Assembly (NCBI RefSeq): GCF_002874965.1
Contig: NZ_CP025624.1
Coordinates: 6,510,001-6,574,000, forward strand
Reading direction: 5' to 3'
Length of the DNA: 64,000 bases
DNA from: Pseudomonas sp. NC02
Lineage (GTDB): Bacteria; Pseudomonadota; Gammaproteobacteria; Pseudomonadales; Pseudomonadaceae
In this document: positions 34,720 through 43,332 of the stretch, in pieces
Numbering within the stretch: the stretch's first letter is position 1
How the letters are laid out: the number at the start of each line of letters is the position of its first letter
Notes under the pieces: generated by a model
The model's input: only the letters and a program-made list of their open reading frames with translations
The model's database searches: none
Told to the model about the DNA's origin: nothing
Position numbers and translations under genes: made by a program

Positions 34720-36114
34720 TTAAACAGCGAAAATCTTGCCCGGGTTCATGATCCCGTTCGGGTCGAACACCGCTTTCACTGCCTTCATGTATTCAATTTC
34801 AACCGGCGAACGGCTGTAGGTCAGGTAATCGCGCTTGGTCATGCCCACGCCGTGTTCGGCGGAGATCGAGCCGTTGTACTTCTGCACGGTCTCGAACACC
34901 CACTTGTTGACGGTGGCGCACTTGGCGAAGAACTCGTCCTTGCTCAGGTTTTCCGGCTTGAGGATGTTCAGGTGCAGGTTGCCGTCGCCGATGTGGCCGA
35001 ACCAGACGATTTCGAAGTCCGGGTAGTGTTCGCCGACAATCGCGTCGATTTCCTTCAGGAAGGCTGGCACTTTCGACACAGTCACCGAAATGTCGTTCTT
35101 GTACGGCGTCCAGTGGGAGATGGTCTCGGAGATGTACTCGCGCAGCTTCCACAGGTTGTGCAGTTGGGTTTCGCTCTGGCTCATCACGCCGTCCAGCACC
35201 CAGCCCTGCTCGACGCAGTGTTCGAACGTGGCCAGGGCATCGTTGGCCACTTCTTCGGTGGTCGCTTCAAATTCCAGCAGCGCGTAGAACGGGCAGTCGG
35301 ATTCGAACGGCGCCGGCACGTCGCCACGACCGAGGACTTTGGCCAGGGCCTTGTCGGAAAAGAATTCGAAGGCGGTCAGGTCCAGCTTGCTCTGGAAGGC
35401 GTGCAACACCGGCATGATCGAGTCGAAATCGGTGGTGCCGAGCACCATCGCGGTGAGGTTTTTCGGCGCCCGGTCCAGGCGCATGGTCGCTTCGACCACA
35501 AAGCCCAGGGTGCCTTCAGCGCCGATGAACAGCTGGCGCATGTCGTAGCCGGTGGCGTTCTTGATCAGGTCTTTGTTCAACTCCAGCAGGTCGCCCTTGC
35601 CGGTGACGACTTTCATACCGGCCACCCAGTTACGGGTCATGCCGTAGCGAATGACCTTGATCCCGCCGGCATTGGTGCCGATATTGCCGCCAATCTGGCT
35701 GGAACCCGACGAGGCGAAATCCACCGGGTAGTACAGGCCTTTTTCTTCGGCGACGTTCTGCAATTGCTTGGTGACCACACCCGGCTGGCACACGGCGGTG
35801 CGGTCGGTGAGGTTCACGTCGAGAATCTGGTTCATATAGTCGAACGACACAACCACTTCGCCATTCGCAGCGACGGCAGCGGCCGACAGGCCGGTACGGC
35901 CACCGGACGGCACCAGCGCGACCTTGTGCTCATTGGCCCAACGGACGATGGCCTGCACCTGCTCGGTGGTCTTCGGGAAGACGATGGCCACCGGGGCCGG
36001 CGCGAAATGCTTGGTCCAGTCCTTGCCATAAGCCTCAAGGGAGTCAGCATCGGTCAGGACCTTGCCAGGCTCAACCAGGGTCTTCAGCTCATCAATCAGG
36101 GCAGGATGGGTCAT
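34720..36114 (-). CDS. D-2-hydroxyglutarate dehydrogenase (FAD-linked)
   Basis: 464 residues from MTHPALIDELK. FAD-binding PCMH domain with VALVPSGGRTGLSAAAVA and FASSGSSQIGGNIGTNAGGIKVIRYG, and a C-terminal FAD-oxidase domain with the metal-binding FGHIGDGNLHLNI and NGSISAEHGVGMTKRDYL. In pseudomonads this enzyme reoxidises D-2-hydroxyglutarate formed by SerA from 2-oxoglutarate, pulling serine synthesis forward. Its gene is divergent from serA, matching that metabolic partnership. Glycolate or D-lactate dehydrogenase are the alternatives within the fold. Confidence 0.86.
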   Translation of the reverse strand: MTHPALIDELKTLVEPGKVLTDADSLEAYGKDWTKHFAPAPVAIVFPKTTEQVQAIVRWANEHKVALVPSGGRTGLSAAAVAANGEVVVSFDYMNQILDVNLTDRTAVCQPGVVTKQLQNVAEEKGLYYPVDFASSGSSQIGGNIGTNAGGIKVIRYGMTRNWVAGMKVVTGKGDLLELNKDLIKNATGYDMRQLFIGAEGTLGFVVEATMRLDRAPKNLTAMVLGTTDFDSIMPVLHAFQSKLDLTAFEFFSDKALAKVLGRGDVPAPFESDCPFYALLEFEATTEEVANDALATFEHCVEQGWVLDGVMSQSETQLHNLWKLREYISETISHWTPYKNDISVTVSKVPAFLKEIDAIVGEHYPDFEIVWFGHIGDGNLHLNILKPENLSKDEFFAKCATVNKWVFETVQKYNGSISAEHGVGMTKRDYLTYSRSPVEIEYMKAVKAVFDPNGIMNPGKIFAV

Positions 36115-36189
36115 CGACAGAACTCTCGAACAATTCATGGTCATCCTGAGAACGCTTCACGTCGCAGGAATGGGTGTTTAGCGGGGCAC

Positions 36190-36203
36190 GTATGCTAGCA
36201 TAC
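36190..36203. promoter_or_regulatory. Perfect palindrome in the serA/D2HGDH divergent region
   Basis: GTATGCTAGCATAC is a perfect 14-bp palindrome, further flanked by GGGGC and GCCCC. It contains a TATGCT -10-like box on both strands. It may be an operator or overlapping promoters. Confidence 0.5.
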
Positions 36204-36318
36204 CGCCCCCGCAGGATAGTGCCCAAGGGCGTTCTGCGGTGACGGCTTTCCTGCCGTCCGGGTCAGCTTACGTGATCCGATTCCCTGCCATTTTTCTCCG
36301 GGATACAGGTTTACGCAG

Positions 36319-37548
36319 ATGAGCAAGACTTCTCTCGATAAGAGCAAGATCAAGTTCCTTCTTCTGGAAGGCGTCCACCCATCGGCCGTCGAAGTCCTGA
36401 AGGCCGCCGGGTACACCAGCATTGAGTACATCACCAGTTCTCTGCCGGAAGCCCAGCTCAAGGAAAAGATCGCCGACGCGCACTTTATCGGCATTCGCTC
36501 CCGCACTCAGCTGACCGAAGAGATCTTCGATCACGCCAAGAAGTTGGTAGCTGTCGGCTGTTTCTGCATCGGCACCAACCAGGTCGACCTCAACGCAGCG
36601 CGCGAGCGCGGCATCGCGGTGTTCAACGCACCGTACTCCAACACCCGCTCCGTTGCTGAGCTGGTATTGGCCGAGGCGATCCTGTTGCTGCGCGGTATTC
36701 CCGAGAAGAACGCTTCCTGCCACCGTGGCGGCTGGATCAAGAGCGCAGCCAACTCCTTCGAAATCCGCGGCAAGAAGCTGGGTATCGTCGGTTACGGTTC
36801 GATCGGTACTCAACTGTCGGTATTGGCCGAAGGCCTGGGCATGCAGGTGTTCTTCTACGACACCCTGACCAAGCTGCCATTGGGTAACGCCACCCAGGTG
36901 TCGAGCCTGACCGAGCTGCTGGGCATGTCCGACATCGTGACCCTGCACGTACCGGAAACCGCTGAAACCCAGTGGATGATCGGCGAGAAGGAAATCCGCG
37001 CCATCAAGAAGGGCGGGATCCTGATCAACGCTGCACGCGGCACCGTGGTCGAGCTGGACGCCCTGGCCGACGCGATCAAGGACAAGCACCTGATCGGCGC
37101 CGCCATCGACGTGTTCCCGGTAGAGCCGCGCTCTAACGACGACATCTTCGAAAGCCCGCTGCGTGGCCTGGACAACGTGATCCTTACCCCGCACATCGGC
37201 GGTTCCACCGCTGAAGCCCAAGCCAACATCGGCCTGGAAGTGTCGGAGAAACTGGTCAAGTACAGCGACAACGGTACGTCGGTGTCCTCGGTCAACTTCC
37301 CGGAAGTGGCTCTGCCGGCGCACCCTGGCAAGCACCGTCTGCTGCACATCCACCAGAACATCCCTGGCGTGATGATGGAGATCAACAAGGTCTTCGCGGA
37401 AAACGGCATCAACATTTCCGGTCAGTTCCTGCAGACCAACGAGAAAGTCGGCTACGTGGTTATCGACGTAGACGCCGAGTATTCGGACCTGGCGCAAGAG
37501 AAGCTGCAGCACATCAACGGCACTATCCGTAGCCGCGTGTTGTTCTAA
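36319..37548 (+). CDS. serA: D-3-phosphoglycerate dehydrogenase
   Basis: 409 residues, like the E. coli enzyme. NAD domain with GKKLGIVGYGSIGTQLSVLAE, catalytic Arg/Glu/His region (INAARGTVVELDAL and LTPHIGGSTAEAQ), then a C-terminal ACT domain (HIHQNIPGVMMEINKVFAENGINI) for serine feedback. It opens the phosphorylated serine pathway and also reduces 2-oxoglutarate to D-2-hydroxyglutarate. Divergent from the D2HGDH gene; ends in a strong terminator. Confidence 0.97.
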   Translation: MSKTSLDKSKIKFLLLEGVHPSAVEVLKAAGYTSIEYITSSLPEAQLKEKIADAHFIGIRSRTQLTEEIFDHAKKLVAVGCFCIGTNQVDLNAARERGIAVFNAPYSNTRSVAELVLAEAILLLRGIPEKNASCHRGGWIKSAANSFEIRGKKLGIVGYGSIGTQLSVLAEGLGMQVFFYDTLTKLPLGNATQVSSLTELLGMSDIVTLHVPETAETQWMIGEKEIRAIKKGGILINAARGTVVELDALADAIKDKHLIGAAIDVFPVEPRSNDDIFESPLRGLDNVILTPHIGGSTAEAQANIGLEVSEKLVKYSDNGTSVSSVNFPEVALPAHPGKHRLLHIHQNIPGVMMEINKVFAENGINISGQFLQTNEKVGYVVIDVDAEYSDLAQEKLQHINGTIRSRVLF

Positions 37549-37563
37549 TCGCTAAACGCGCAT

Positions 37564-37597
37564 AAAAAAGGGAGACCCTCGGGTCTCCCTTTTTTTG
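37564..37597. terminator. Terminator between convergent serA and the DUF4399 gene
   Basis: AAGGGAGACCC-TC-GGGTCTCCCTT hairpin flanked by an A-run on the left and a T-run on the right, so it can serve both directions. It is the only non-overlapping convergent junction in the window without a REPIN. Confidence 0.93.
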
Positions 37598-37609
37598 TCT
37601 GAACAAATC

Positions 37610-38050
37610 TTACTTGACGTTAACCGTGATGACTTTCGAGGCTACAGTCGGGTTGAACTGCATGTGCAGTTTGTCGCCGGCTACCAGTTGCAGCGTGTGC
37701 TTGCCTGGGGTGAGGGTCAGCTCGGTTTCGGTCTGTGCCTTGCCGTAGTGGATCACGGTATCGGTGGCCGGGATCGGCACGCTGGCATCCGGCAATTCTT
37801 TCTGGTCGATCAGCAGGTGGTGGTGGCCGGTGCCCGGATCCTGACTGGTGGCCGGAGCCAGTTTCAGGCCTTCCATGCCGAATTTCACGGTGAAGGTTTT
37901 ATCGACGGTGGCGCCATCTTTTGGCGACACGATGAACACTTTGGCACCTTCTGGTGGAGCGCTGCGCGGGATGCCATCAGCAGCGGTCGCCAGCATCGAA
38001 GCGCCCAGCAATAGGCTGGCCAGGGTTGCACGGGTCAAAAAGGCTTTCAT
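37610..38050 (-). CDS. DUF4399 periplasmic protein
   Basis: 146 residues with a signal peptide (MKAFLTRATLASLLLGASMLA, cleavage near ATAADG). The mature part is a beta-rich domain with GAKVFIVSPKDGATVDKTFTVKFGM, a histidine cluster GTGHHHLLIDQ that may bind metal, and LTPGKHTLQLVAGD, all typical of DUF4399. Function unknown. Convergent with serA; divergent from the binding-protein gene. Confidence 0.82.
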   Translation of the reverse strand: MKAFLTRATLASLLLGASMLATAADGIPRSAPPEGAKVFIVSPKDGATVDKTFTVKFGMEGLKLAPATSQDPGTGHHHLLIDQKELPDASVPIPATDTVIHYGKAQTETELTLTPGKHTLQLVAGDKLHMQFNPTVASKVITVNVK

Positions 38051-38184
38051 TCACTTCTCCAGTTTTTCCGGGAAATCTGTAGGGTTATGACAACTTCGCG
38101 ACAAATTGCTGTCCAAGGCATTCAACACCATAGCAAAGCGAGCCTGAACAACGCTTCGCTCATTCGAATTCTTTAGGAGCGACC

Positions 38185-38964
38185 ATGCGTTTCCTGCCTG
38201 GCCTGTTACTTTTACTGCCCCTTGCAAGTCCCTTGGCCCATGCCGAACTGATCGACGATGTATTTGACCGCGGGGAACTGCGCATCGCAATGGAAGCCAA
38301 CACCCCGCCCTTCAACTTCAAGGAAGGCGACAAACTCACCGGTTTTGAAGTGGAGCTGGGTGAGTTGCTGGCCAAGGAAATGGACGTACGCCCCTCCTTT
38401 ATCACTGTCGATGCCGCCGAGTTGCTGCCCGGCGTGGAAAGCGCCAAGTACGACGTGGCCATCAACCATATCGCTATGACTCCTGAACTGGCGGATCGTT
38501 TCGACTTCAGCGAGCCCTACAGCTACTCCAGCGCACAGCTGATCGTGCGCAAGCAGGAACAGCGCCCGTTGGGCAGCTTTGCGGCGCTCAAGGGCAAGGC
38601 GTTGGGCGTGGCCCAGGGCAGCCAGTTTGTGGAGCAGGCGCGCACCGCCGAGGGCGTTGATTTGCGCAGCTATGCCGATGCCAGGCAGCCGATCAAGGAC
38701 GTTGCCGATCAACAGATCGATGCCGCCATCAGTGATCGGCTGCTGATTCCCTACGCGATTCGCGACAGCCAGCTGCCGGTGAAGGAAGGCGCAGACGTCG
38801 GCCCGACGCTGAGCCTGGCGATTCCGTTCCAGAAGGGTAACCCGGCGTTCAAGGCCAGCCTGGACAAGGCCCTGCAACGAGTGAAGGCCGATGGCCGGCT
38901 GGCGGCGTTGTCGGAGAAGTGGTTCGGGATGGATGCGAGCAAGCCGGTGAAAAAGGCCGAATAA
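38185..38964 (+). CDS. Amino-acid-type ABC transporter periplasmic binding protein (orphan)
   Basis: 259 residues: signal peptide (FLPGLLLLLPLASPLAHAE) and a cluster-F/PBPb domain beginning LRIAMEANTPPFNFKEGDKLTGFEVELGE. Ligand-site features such as the conserved aspartate in AAISDRLL are present. It resembles PA0314 and FliY-like cystine/amino-acid binding proteins. The cognate permease and ATPase are absent from this neighbourhood: a REPIN and a DUF523 gene follow. Ligand unknown. Confidence 0.82.
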   Translation: MRFLPGLLLLLPLASPLAHAELIDDVFDRGELRIAMEANTPPFNFKEGDKLTGFEVELGELLAKEMDVRPSFITVDAAELLPGVESAKYDVAINHIAMTPELADRFDFSEPYSYSSAQLIVRKQEQRPLGSFAALKGKALGVAQGSQFVEQARTAEGVDLRSYADARQPIKDVADQQIDAAISDRLLIPYAIRDSQLPVKEGADVGPTLSLAIPFQKGNPAFKASLDKALQRVKADGRLAALSEKWFGMDASKPVKKAE

Positions 38965-38977
38965 ACGACTCGGTCAA

Positions 38978-39067
38978 TGTGGGAGCGGGCTTGCTCGCGA
39001 ATGCGGTGGCTCGGCTTGAGCATCGGATGACTGACACTGCGCTTTCGCGAGCAAGCCCGCGCCCACA
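38978..39067. repeat. REPIN-like palindrome between convergent binding-protein and DUF523 genes
   Basis: 90-bp palindrome with GCGGGCTTGCTCGCG arms. The right end reads GCGCCCAC rather than GCTCCCAC, a small degeneration. It ends 8 bp before the DUF523 stop. Confidence 0.9.
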
Positions 39068-39074
39068 TGTTGAT

Positions 39075-39572
39075 CTATGTCGGGCTTGAGCATTTTGCCA
39101 GGGCCGCTGCCGCTTCGGGCAATTCCAGCTCACTGAACACCAGCACCCCATGGCGCTTGAGCAATGCCGCCGTCACGCCTTCGCCGGTGACCTTCACGCC
39201 GGTGAAGGTGCCGTCATAGGTCAGCAGATTGCCGCACGACGGGCTGTTGGCCTTGAGTACGGCGACGCGGATATTGTGACGCTGTACCAGCGCCAATGCC
39301 TGGCGGGCGCCATCGAGGAAGGCTTCGCTGAAGTCTTCCCCCTGGGCCGTCAGCACCTGGGCGCGGCCTTCCCACACATCAATCCCCTGCCCGCCCGGGA
39401 TTTCGGCAGACGGCCGTGGCGTCGGCAAGCCACCCGCCACTTCCGGGCACACGGCAACCACCCGGCCTTCGGCCTGCCACGCGGCCAATTGATCGAAAGG
39501 CCCGCTGGCCCCTCCGTCGTAGCGTACCCGGTGCCCCAGCAGGCAGCGGCTGACCAGAATCTTTTGCATCAT
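39075..39572 (-). CDS. DUF523 protein, TudS-like thiouracil desulfidase
   Basis: 165 residues if the ATG overlapping the upstream stop (TGATG) is used; the next codon is also ATG. Three invariant cysteines are seen: C10 in SRCLLGHRVRYDGG, C42 in AVCPEVAGGLPTPR and C113 in SPSCG. DUF523 proteins include TudS, an iron-sulfur enzyme from Pseudomonas that desulfurates thiouracils to uracil. Three cysteines binding a [4Fe-4S] cluster with one open iron site fits this protein. It is translationally coupled to a 2-oxoglutarate oxygenase gene. Confidence 0.75.
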   Translation of the reverse strand: MMQKILVSRCLLGHRVRYDGGASGPFDQLAAWQAEGRVVAVCPEVAGGLPTPRPSAEIPGGQGIDVWEGRAQVLTAQGEDFSEAFLDGARQALALVQRHNIRVAVLKANSPSCGNLLTYDGTFTGVKVTGEGVTAALLKRHGVLVFSELELPEAAAALAKCSSPT

Positions 39573-40204
39573 CAAAACGGCTCGTTGCCCCGCCGGCGAA
39601 ACCAGCCGGTGAGGGACAGGCGTTCGCGGGTGGCGGGCATGACTTCATGGGGGATTTCCCCCGACAGGAATACCACCAGGCAACCGCCGGTGGGCACCAC
39701 ATCGTATTCGACGTCGCCCTTGAGGTACATGCGCAACTGGCCGCCATGTTCCGGCAGCCAGGCGTTGTTCAAGTAGATCACCGCCGACACCATGCGCCGG
39801 TCGTCATCGCGAAAACGGTCCACATGCTTGAGGTAAAACGCCCCCGGCGGGTACATCGCGAAGTGGCTTTCGAAGTCTTCCAGGCCCAGGAACAGGCCAC
39901 GGTTCATCGCCACCCGCAGGCTGTCCATCAGCTCCAGGTAGTTATCGCAGGCCACCACCTCGCCCGGCTCCAGCCACTGGATATGGTCACCCCGGATGCC
40001 CTCGCGAATCTCCTGGGAAGGCCCCCGTCCGACCGCCGCGGGCGCCAATTCACCTTCGGCGGCGCGTTTTTGGCACTCAGCCGCCAGTTCGAGGGTCAGA
40101 GCCTCGGGCAGGAAGATATTCTGCTGCGACCAGCCTTGTGCGGCCAGGTCATCGACAATGCGTAACAGCAGCGGGTGATCGGAGGGTATGGGCATGGCGC
40201 GCAT
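39572..40204 (-). CDS. Fe(II)/2-oxoglutarate-dependent oxygenase (prolyl 4-hydroxylase-like)
   Basis: About 210 residues; ATGs at 40213, 40204 and 40195 are all possible starts. The double-stranded beta-helix iron site is H-x-D in FYLKHVDRFRDDDRR, with the distal histidine in LSGEIPHEVMPA and the 2-oxoglutarate-binding arginine in RERLSLTGWFRR. Similar to the P. aeruginosa gene PA0310. It may hydroxylate a protein or small molecule; the substrate is unknown. The stop codon overlaps the start of the TudS-like gene, so both are made from one mRNA. Confidence 0.82.
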   Translation of the reverse strand: MRAMPIPSDHPLLLRIVDDLAAQGWSQQNIFLPEALTLELAAECQKRAAEGELAPAAVGRGPSQEIREGIRGDHIQWLEPGEVVACDNYLELMDSLRVAMNRGLFLGLEDFESHFAMYPPGAFYLKHVDRFRDDDRRMVSAVIYLNNAWLPEHGGQLRMYLKGDVEYDVVPTGGCLVVFLSGEIPHEVMPATRERLSLTGWFRRRGNEPF

Positions 40205-40335
40205 AGTATCCATACGCCTGTGAATCCGACAGAGCCGCCGAGCGTCTGAATACACTTTAGTCAGGTGACCGATAGGATTTCTCGACAAATCCTACGCCCG
40301 ACACGGACAATAGTGGCCGACTGACAGGAGTCCAT

Positions 40336-41088
40336 ATGCGTCGTTTGTTTTTTTCCTTGCTGATGTTCTGCGTTTTGCCCGCCTGGGCAGACAGCCATGA
40401 CCAGTTGTACAAGGTCGCCGGCTGGGCAGACCAGCGCGCGCATTTTAATGACGCCCTCAGTGCCGCCCAGCAACGCTACCGCAACAGCCTGCCGCCGGCG
40501 GTGTATCAGGCGCTGGTGGACAACAGCAATAAACGCTTCGCGCCCCAGTCGGTAGACCAGCGCGCCGAAGCGCAACTGCGCAAGAATTTGGCGGACCCTA
40601 AGCCGGCACTGGCCTTCTTCCAGTCGCCGCTGGGCCGCAAGATTGTCGCCGCCGAGTTGCTGGCCACCCGCCGCGATCAACTGGCGAAGAACGCCCAGGG
40701 CTTGCCGCACATGGAAGCCGATGCCACCCGCAGCCTGATCATCGGCCACCTGGCCCAGGCCCTGCCTGCGCGGGAAGCCGGGGCTGAAGTCAGCCTGGCG
40801 ATTGCCGGCGTGGCGGCCGACAGCTTGAGCCAGATGATCCCCGGGCTGTTGGGCGGAGGCCAGGCGCAGGGCATGTTGAACGGCCAGCGTGAGCGCCTGA
40901 TGCAGCAGATCGGCAATGATCTGAACAACACGCTGTTGTACGTCTACCGGGATTTGTCCGACCCGGAGCTGGAAGAGTTCGCGACGTTCGCGGAGTCGCC
41001 GGAGGGCAAGGCGTACTACAAGGCGGCACTGGCGGCGATTCGCGCCGGGCTGGCGGTCGGCCAAAGCACCTCGAGCCTGGCGCAGTAA
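40336..41088 (+). CDS. DUF2059 periplasmic protein
   Basis: 250 residues with an 18-residue signal peptide (MRRLFFSLLMFCVLPAWA). The rest is alpha-helical; the C-terminal DUF2059 segment is LYVYRDLSDPELEEFATFAESPEGKAYYKAALAAI. A loop near residue 175 is glycine-rich (GLLGGGQAQGM). Function unknown. Divergent from the 2OG-oxygenase gene. Confidence 0.8.
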   Translation: MRRLFFSLLMFCVLPAWADSHDQLYKVAGWADQRAHFNDALSAAQQRYRNSLPPAVYQALVDNSNKRFAPQSVDQRAEAQLRKNLADPKPALAFFQSPLGRKIVAAELLATRRDQLAKNAQGLPHMEADATRSLIIGHLAQALPAREAGAEVSLAIAGVAADSLSQMIPGLLGGGQAQGMLNGQRERLMQQIGNDLNNTLLYVYRDLSDPELEEFATFAESPEGKAYYKAALAAIRAGLAVGQSTSSLAQ

Positions 41089-41091
41089 CCC

Positions 41092-41181
41092 TGTGGGAGC
41101 GGGCTTGCTCGCGAAGACGGTGTGCCAGTCACTGGTTATGCTAACTGATCGACCGCCTTCGCGAGCAAGCCCGCTCCCACA
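41092..41181. repeat. REPIN-like palindrome between convergent DUF2059 and hydrolase genes
   Basis: 90-bp palindrome, GCGGGCTTGCTCGCG arms, starting 4 bp after the DUF2059 stop. Confidence 0.92.
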
Positions 41182-41192
41182 TTTGGATTGCG

Positions 41193-42134
41193 TTATTTCA
41201 GGTGGTCGGTGAGAAACCCGAAGTATTGCTGCCGAATCTCCGGAATCTCATTCGCCAAGTGATGCCTGCCGCGCGGCAGCATCAATACCTCCGGTTGGTC
41301 GAACTTGCTGCGCAGCACCTTCAGGTTGTGCTGCCAGTCCACCGTCATGTCTTCCTCACCCTGCACGATCAACGGCCGCCGCGTGCTGCGTGGCGCCGCT
41401 TCAACACGTTTGATCCAGCGCGCCAGGGCGCCCACCCAGGCAGTCGGCAACTGCCGTGGCTGCAACGGGTCGGCCTCCAGGAACGGCTTGAACTGCGGGT
41501 CGTTGGTGTTATCGCTGAAGCGCCGGGCAATGCCTTTGACGAACGGCCGGAGCAGGTAATAACTGAGCTGCGACCAGCCCCAGGCGCGGGGCCGCACCAG
41601 CGGTGACAACAGGAACGTCTTGCCCTGGGCCGGGCTGTCGACGCCATGGCTAAGCAGGTGATCCACCACAATCGCGCCGCCGGTGCTTTGCCCGAACAAG
41701 TGCCACGGCTGCGGCAATTGCAGCGCCCTGGCCTGTTCAAACAACGCCTGCACCACGTCCTGGTACACCGCAAAGTCATCAATGCTGGCCCGCTCGCCGC
41801 TGGACAGGCCGTGGCCCGGCAAGTCGCAGGCGATCACCACAAAACCCTGGTCCAGCGCCCAGTCCACGGCATGCCGGTACAGGCCCATATGGTCGTAGAA
41901 GCCATGGAACAGGAACATCGTCGCCACCGGCACCGGTGGCCACCACACCTGGCAGACCACGTCGAACCCATCCACCGCAAACCGCCCCAGGCGGCTTGTC
42001 GCGGGCACCTTGCGGGCAGCGAGGTCCAGGCCGTAGAAGCGCTGGTAGACCCGGGCCTCGGCTGAAAGCGGCTGCGCGTCCACCAGTGGGCGCAAGCTTT
42101 CGCGTAGATGATCAGGGTCAAACGTAACGGGCAT
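41193..42134 (-). CDS. Alpha/beta hydrolase, lysophospholipase/monoglyceride lipase type (S33)
   Basis: 313 residues. Oxyanion region FLFHGFYDHMG, nucleophile S150 in LFGQSTGGAIV, catalytic acid in VQGEEDMTVDW and histidine in LPRGRHHLANE make a complete triad. The DLPGHGLSSGERASIDDF segment is typical of monoacylglycerol-lipase/PldB-like enzymes. No signal peptide, so probably cytosolic or membrane-associated. Divergent from the thioredoxin-like gene. Confidence 0.82.
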   Translation of the reverse strand: MPVTFDPDHLRESLRPLVDAQPLSAEARVYQRFYGLDLAARKVPATSRLGRFAVDGFDVVCQVWWPPVPVATMFLFHGFYDHMGLYRHAVDWALDQGFVVIACDLPGHGLSSGERASIDDFAVYQDVVQALFEQARALQLPQPWHLFGQSTGGAIVVDHLLSHGVDSPAQGKTFLLSPLVRPRAWGWSQLSYYLLRPFVKGIARRFSDNTNDPQFKPFLEADPLQPRQLPTAWVGALARWIKRVEAAPRSTRRPLIVQGEEDMTVDWQHNLKVLRSKFDQPEVLMLPRGRHHLANEIPEIRQQYFGFLTDHLK

Positions 42135-42245
42135 AAGAACTTCCAGACTGTGGCTTCAACGCATTGAACAGATGAATATCGAGCCGCGATATTCATCTGT
42201 CAGGGCAAGCATGGCAAGCTACGCGTCCTCCGAGGATTGATCCAA

Positions 42246-42830
42246 ATGCGACAGCCCTACCGCACCACCCTCTTCGCCAGCCTGATCGTGATCATTTGCG
42301 CCGGCGTGTTGTGGGCGGCGTATGACTGGTTCCAGGGACGCTACCTGCGGGCATTCAGTGAGCATACGGCGGTGTTTTCCGGTGACAGCCTGAGCCTGCC
42401 GGCCGAGCTTGCCGGCCCGGGCCCGATCCGCCTGGTGCACTTCTGGGACCCCGCCTGCCCGTGCAATGTCGGCAACCAGCAGCACCTTGGCGAGTTGATC
42501 GAGCAGTACGCCCCCCAGGGCGTGGAGTTCTATTCCCTGCAGAAAGCCGGCAGCCACGGCCAGTTGCCCGCCACCCTGGGCTCGATGAAGGCCCTCAAGG
42601 CCGTGCCCGGTGCCCAGCATCTGCCGGCCAGCCCTGCCGTGGGCATCTGGGACCGCAGCGGCAAGCTGGCGTATTTCGGGCCCTACAGTGAAGGGTTGAC
42701 GTGTAACTCCAGCAACAGCTTTATCGAGCCCATCCTGCAAGCCCTCGAAGGCGGACGCGAGGTCAATGCGACCCACACCCTGGCGGTGGGCTGTTATTGC
42801 GAGTGGAACGCGGCCGCCCCTCCACCCTGA
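42246..42830 (+). CDS. Membrane-anchored thioredoxin-like protein (DUF6436 type)
   Basis: 194 residues from MRQPYRTT; a TTG three codons earlier is less likely. One N-terminal helix (TLFASLIVIICAGVLWAAYDW) anchors a periplasmic thioredoxin-like domain. The redox site is C71-P-C73 in FWDPACPCNVGNQQH, a CxC rather than CxxC spacing. Two more cysteine sites, LTCNSSNSF and GCYCEW, lie towards the C-terminus. A disulfide reductase or metal-chaperone role is possible; not established. Confidence 0.7.
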   Translation: MRQPYRTTLFASLIVIICAGVLWAAYDWFQGRYLRAFSEHTAVFSGDSLSLPAELAGPGPIRLVHFWDPACPCNVGNQQHLGELIEQYAPQGVEFYSLQKAGSHGQLPATLGSMKALKAVPGAQHLPASPAVGIWDRSGKLAYFGPYSEGLTCNSSNSFIEPILQALEGGREVNATHTLAVGCYCEWNAAAPPP

Positions 42831-42975
42831 GGCGACGCGCCAAGCTGAACAGAGGCTGTTCATTCGGCAAACTCAAATAACTGTATCGGCATGCTCCTGT
42901 ATCGTGAGCAGCTAGTGGAGCGGACGGCGTTTGAGTCGTCGGTGCCAGGCGCACAAGCAGACGATACGGGAACAC

Positions 42976-43332
42976 ATGAGCCAATTAACCATCATCCTCT
43001 GGATACTCAACGTCATCGTTGATACGTCCGGCCAGTTGGCGTTCAAAGCCGCAGCCTCCGCCAGCGCCGAGCATGACGGCATGGCCCACTGGCGCCATAT
43101 GCTCAAGCGTCCGTGGATCTGGCAGGGCATCATCTGCTATGTGTTCGAATTCGTGCTGTGGCTGGCCTTCCTGACACTGGTGCCGTTGTCGGTCGGGGTG
43201 ATGCTGGGCTCCATCAATATTGTCGTGATCATGATTGCCGGGCGTTTCCTGTTCAAGGAAAGCCTGAGCAAATGGCGGTTGATCGGCATCATGCTGATCG
43301 CCTGTGGCGTGACCGTCGTGGGGTTCGAGTAA
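42976..43332 (+). CDS. Small EamA/SMR-type membrane transporter subunit 1
   Basis: 118 residues with four predicted helices (TIILWILNVIVDTSGQLAFKAA, WIWQGIICYVFEFVLWLAFL, VGVMLGSINIVVIMIAGRFLF, WRLIGIMLIACGVTVVGF). Size and pattern fit half-size DMT transporters such as ArnE/ArnF and EmrE. It overlaps the next, similar gene by one base, so a heterodimer is likely. No arn biosynthetic genes are nearby. First gene of a three-gene operon ending in a DegT-type aminotransferase. Confidence 0.8.
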   Translation: MSQLTIILWILNVIVDTSGQLAFKAAASASAEHDGMAHWRHMLKRPWIWQGIICYVFEFVLWLAFLTLVPLSVGVMLGSINIVVIMIAGRFLFKESLSKWRLIGIMLIACGVTVVGFE

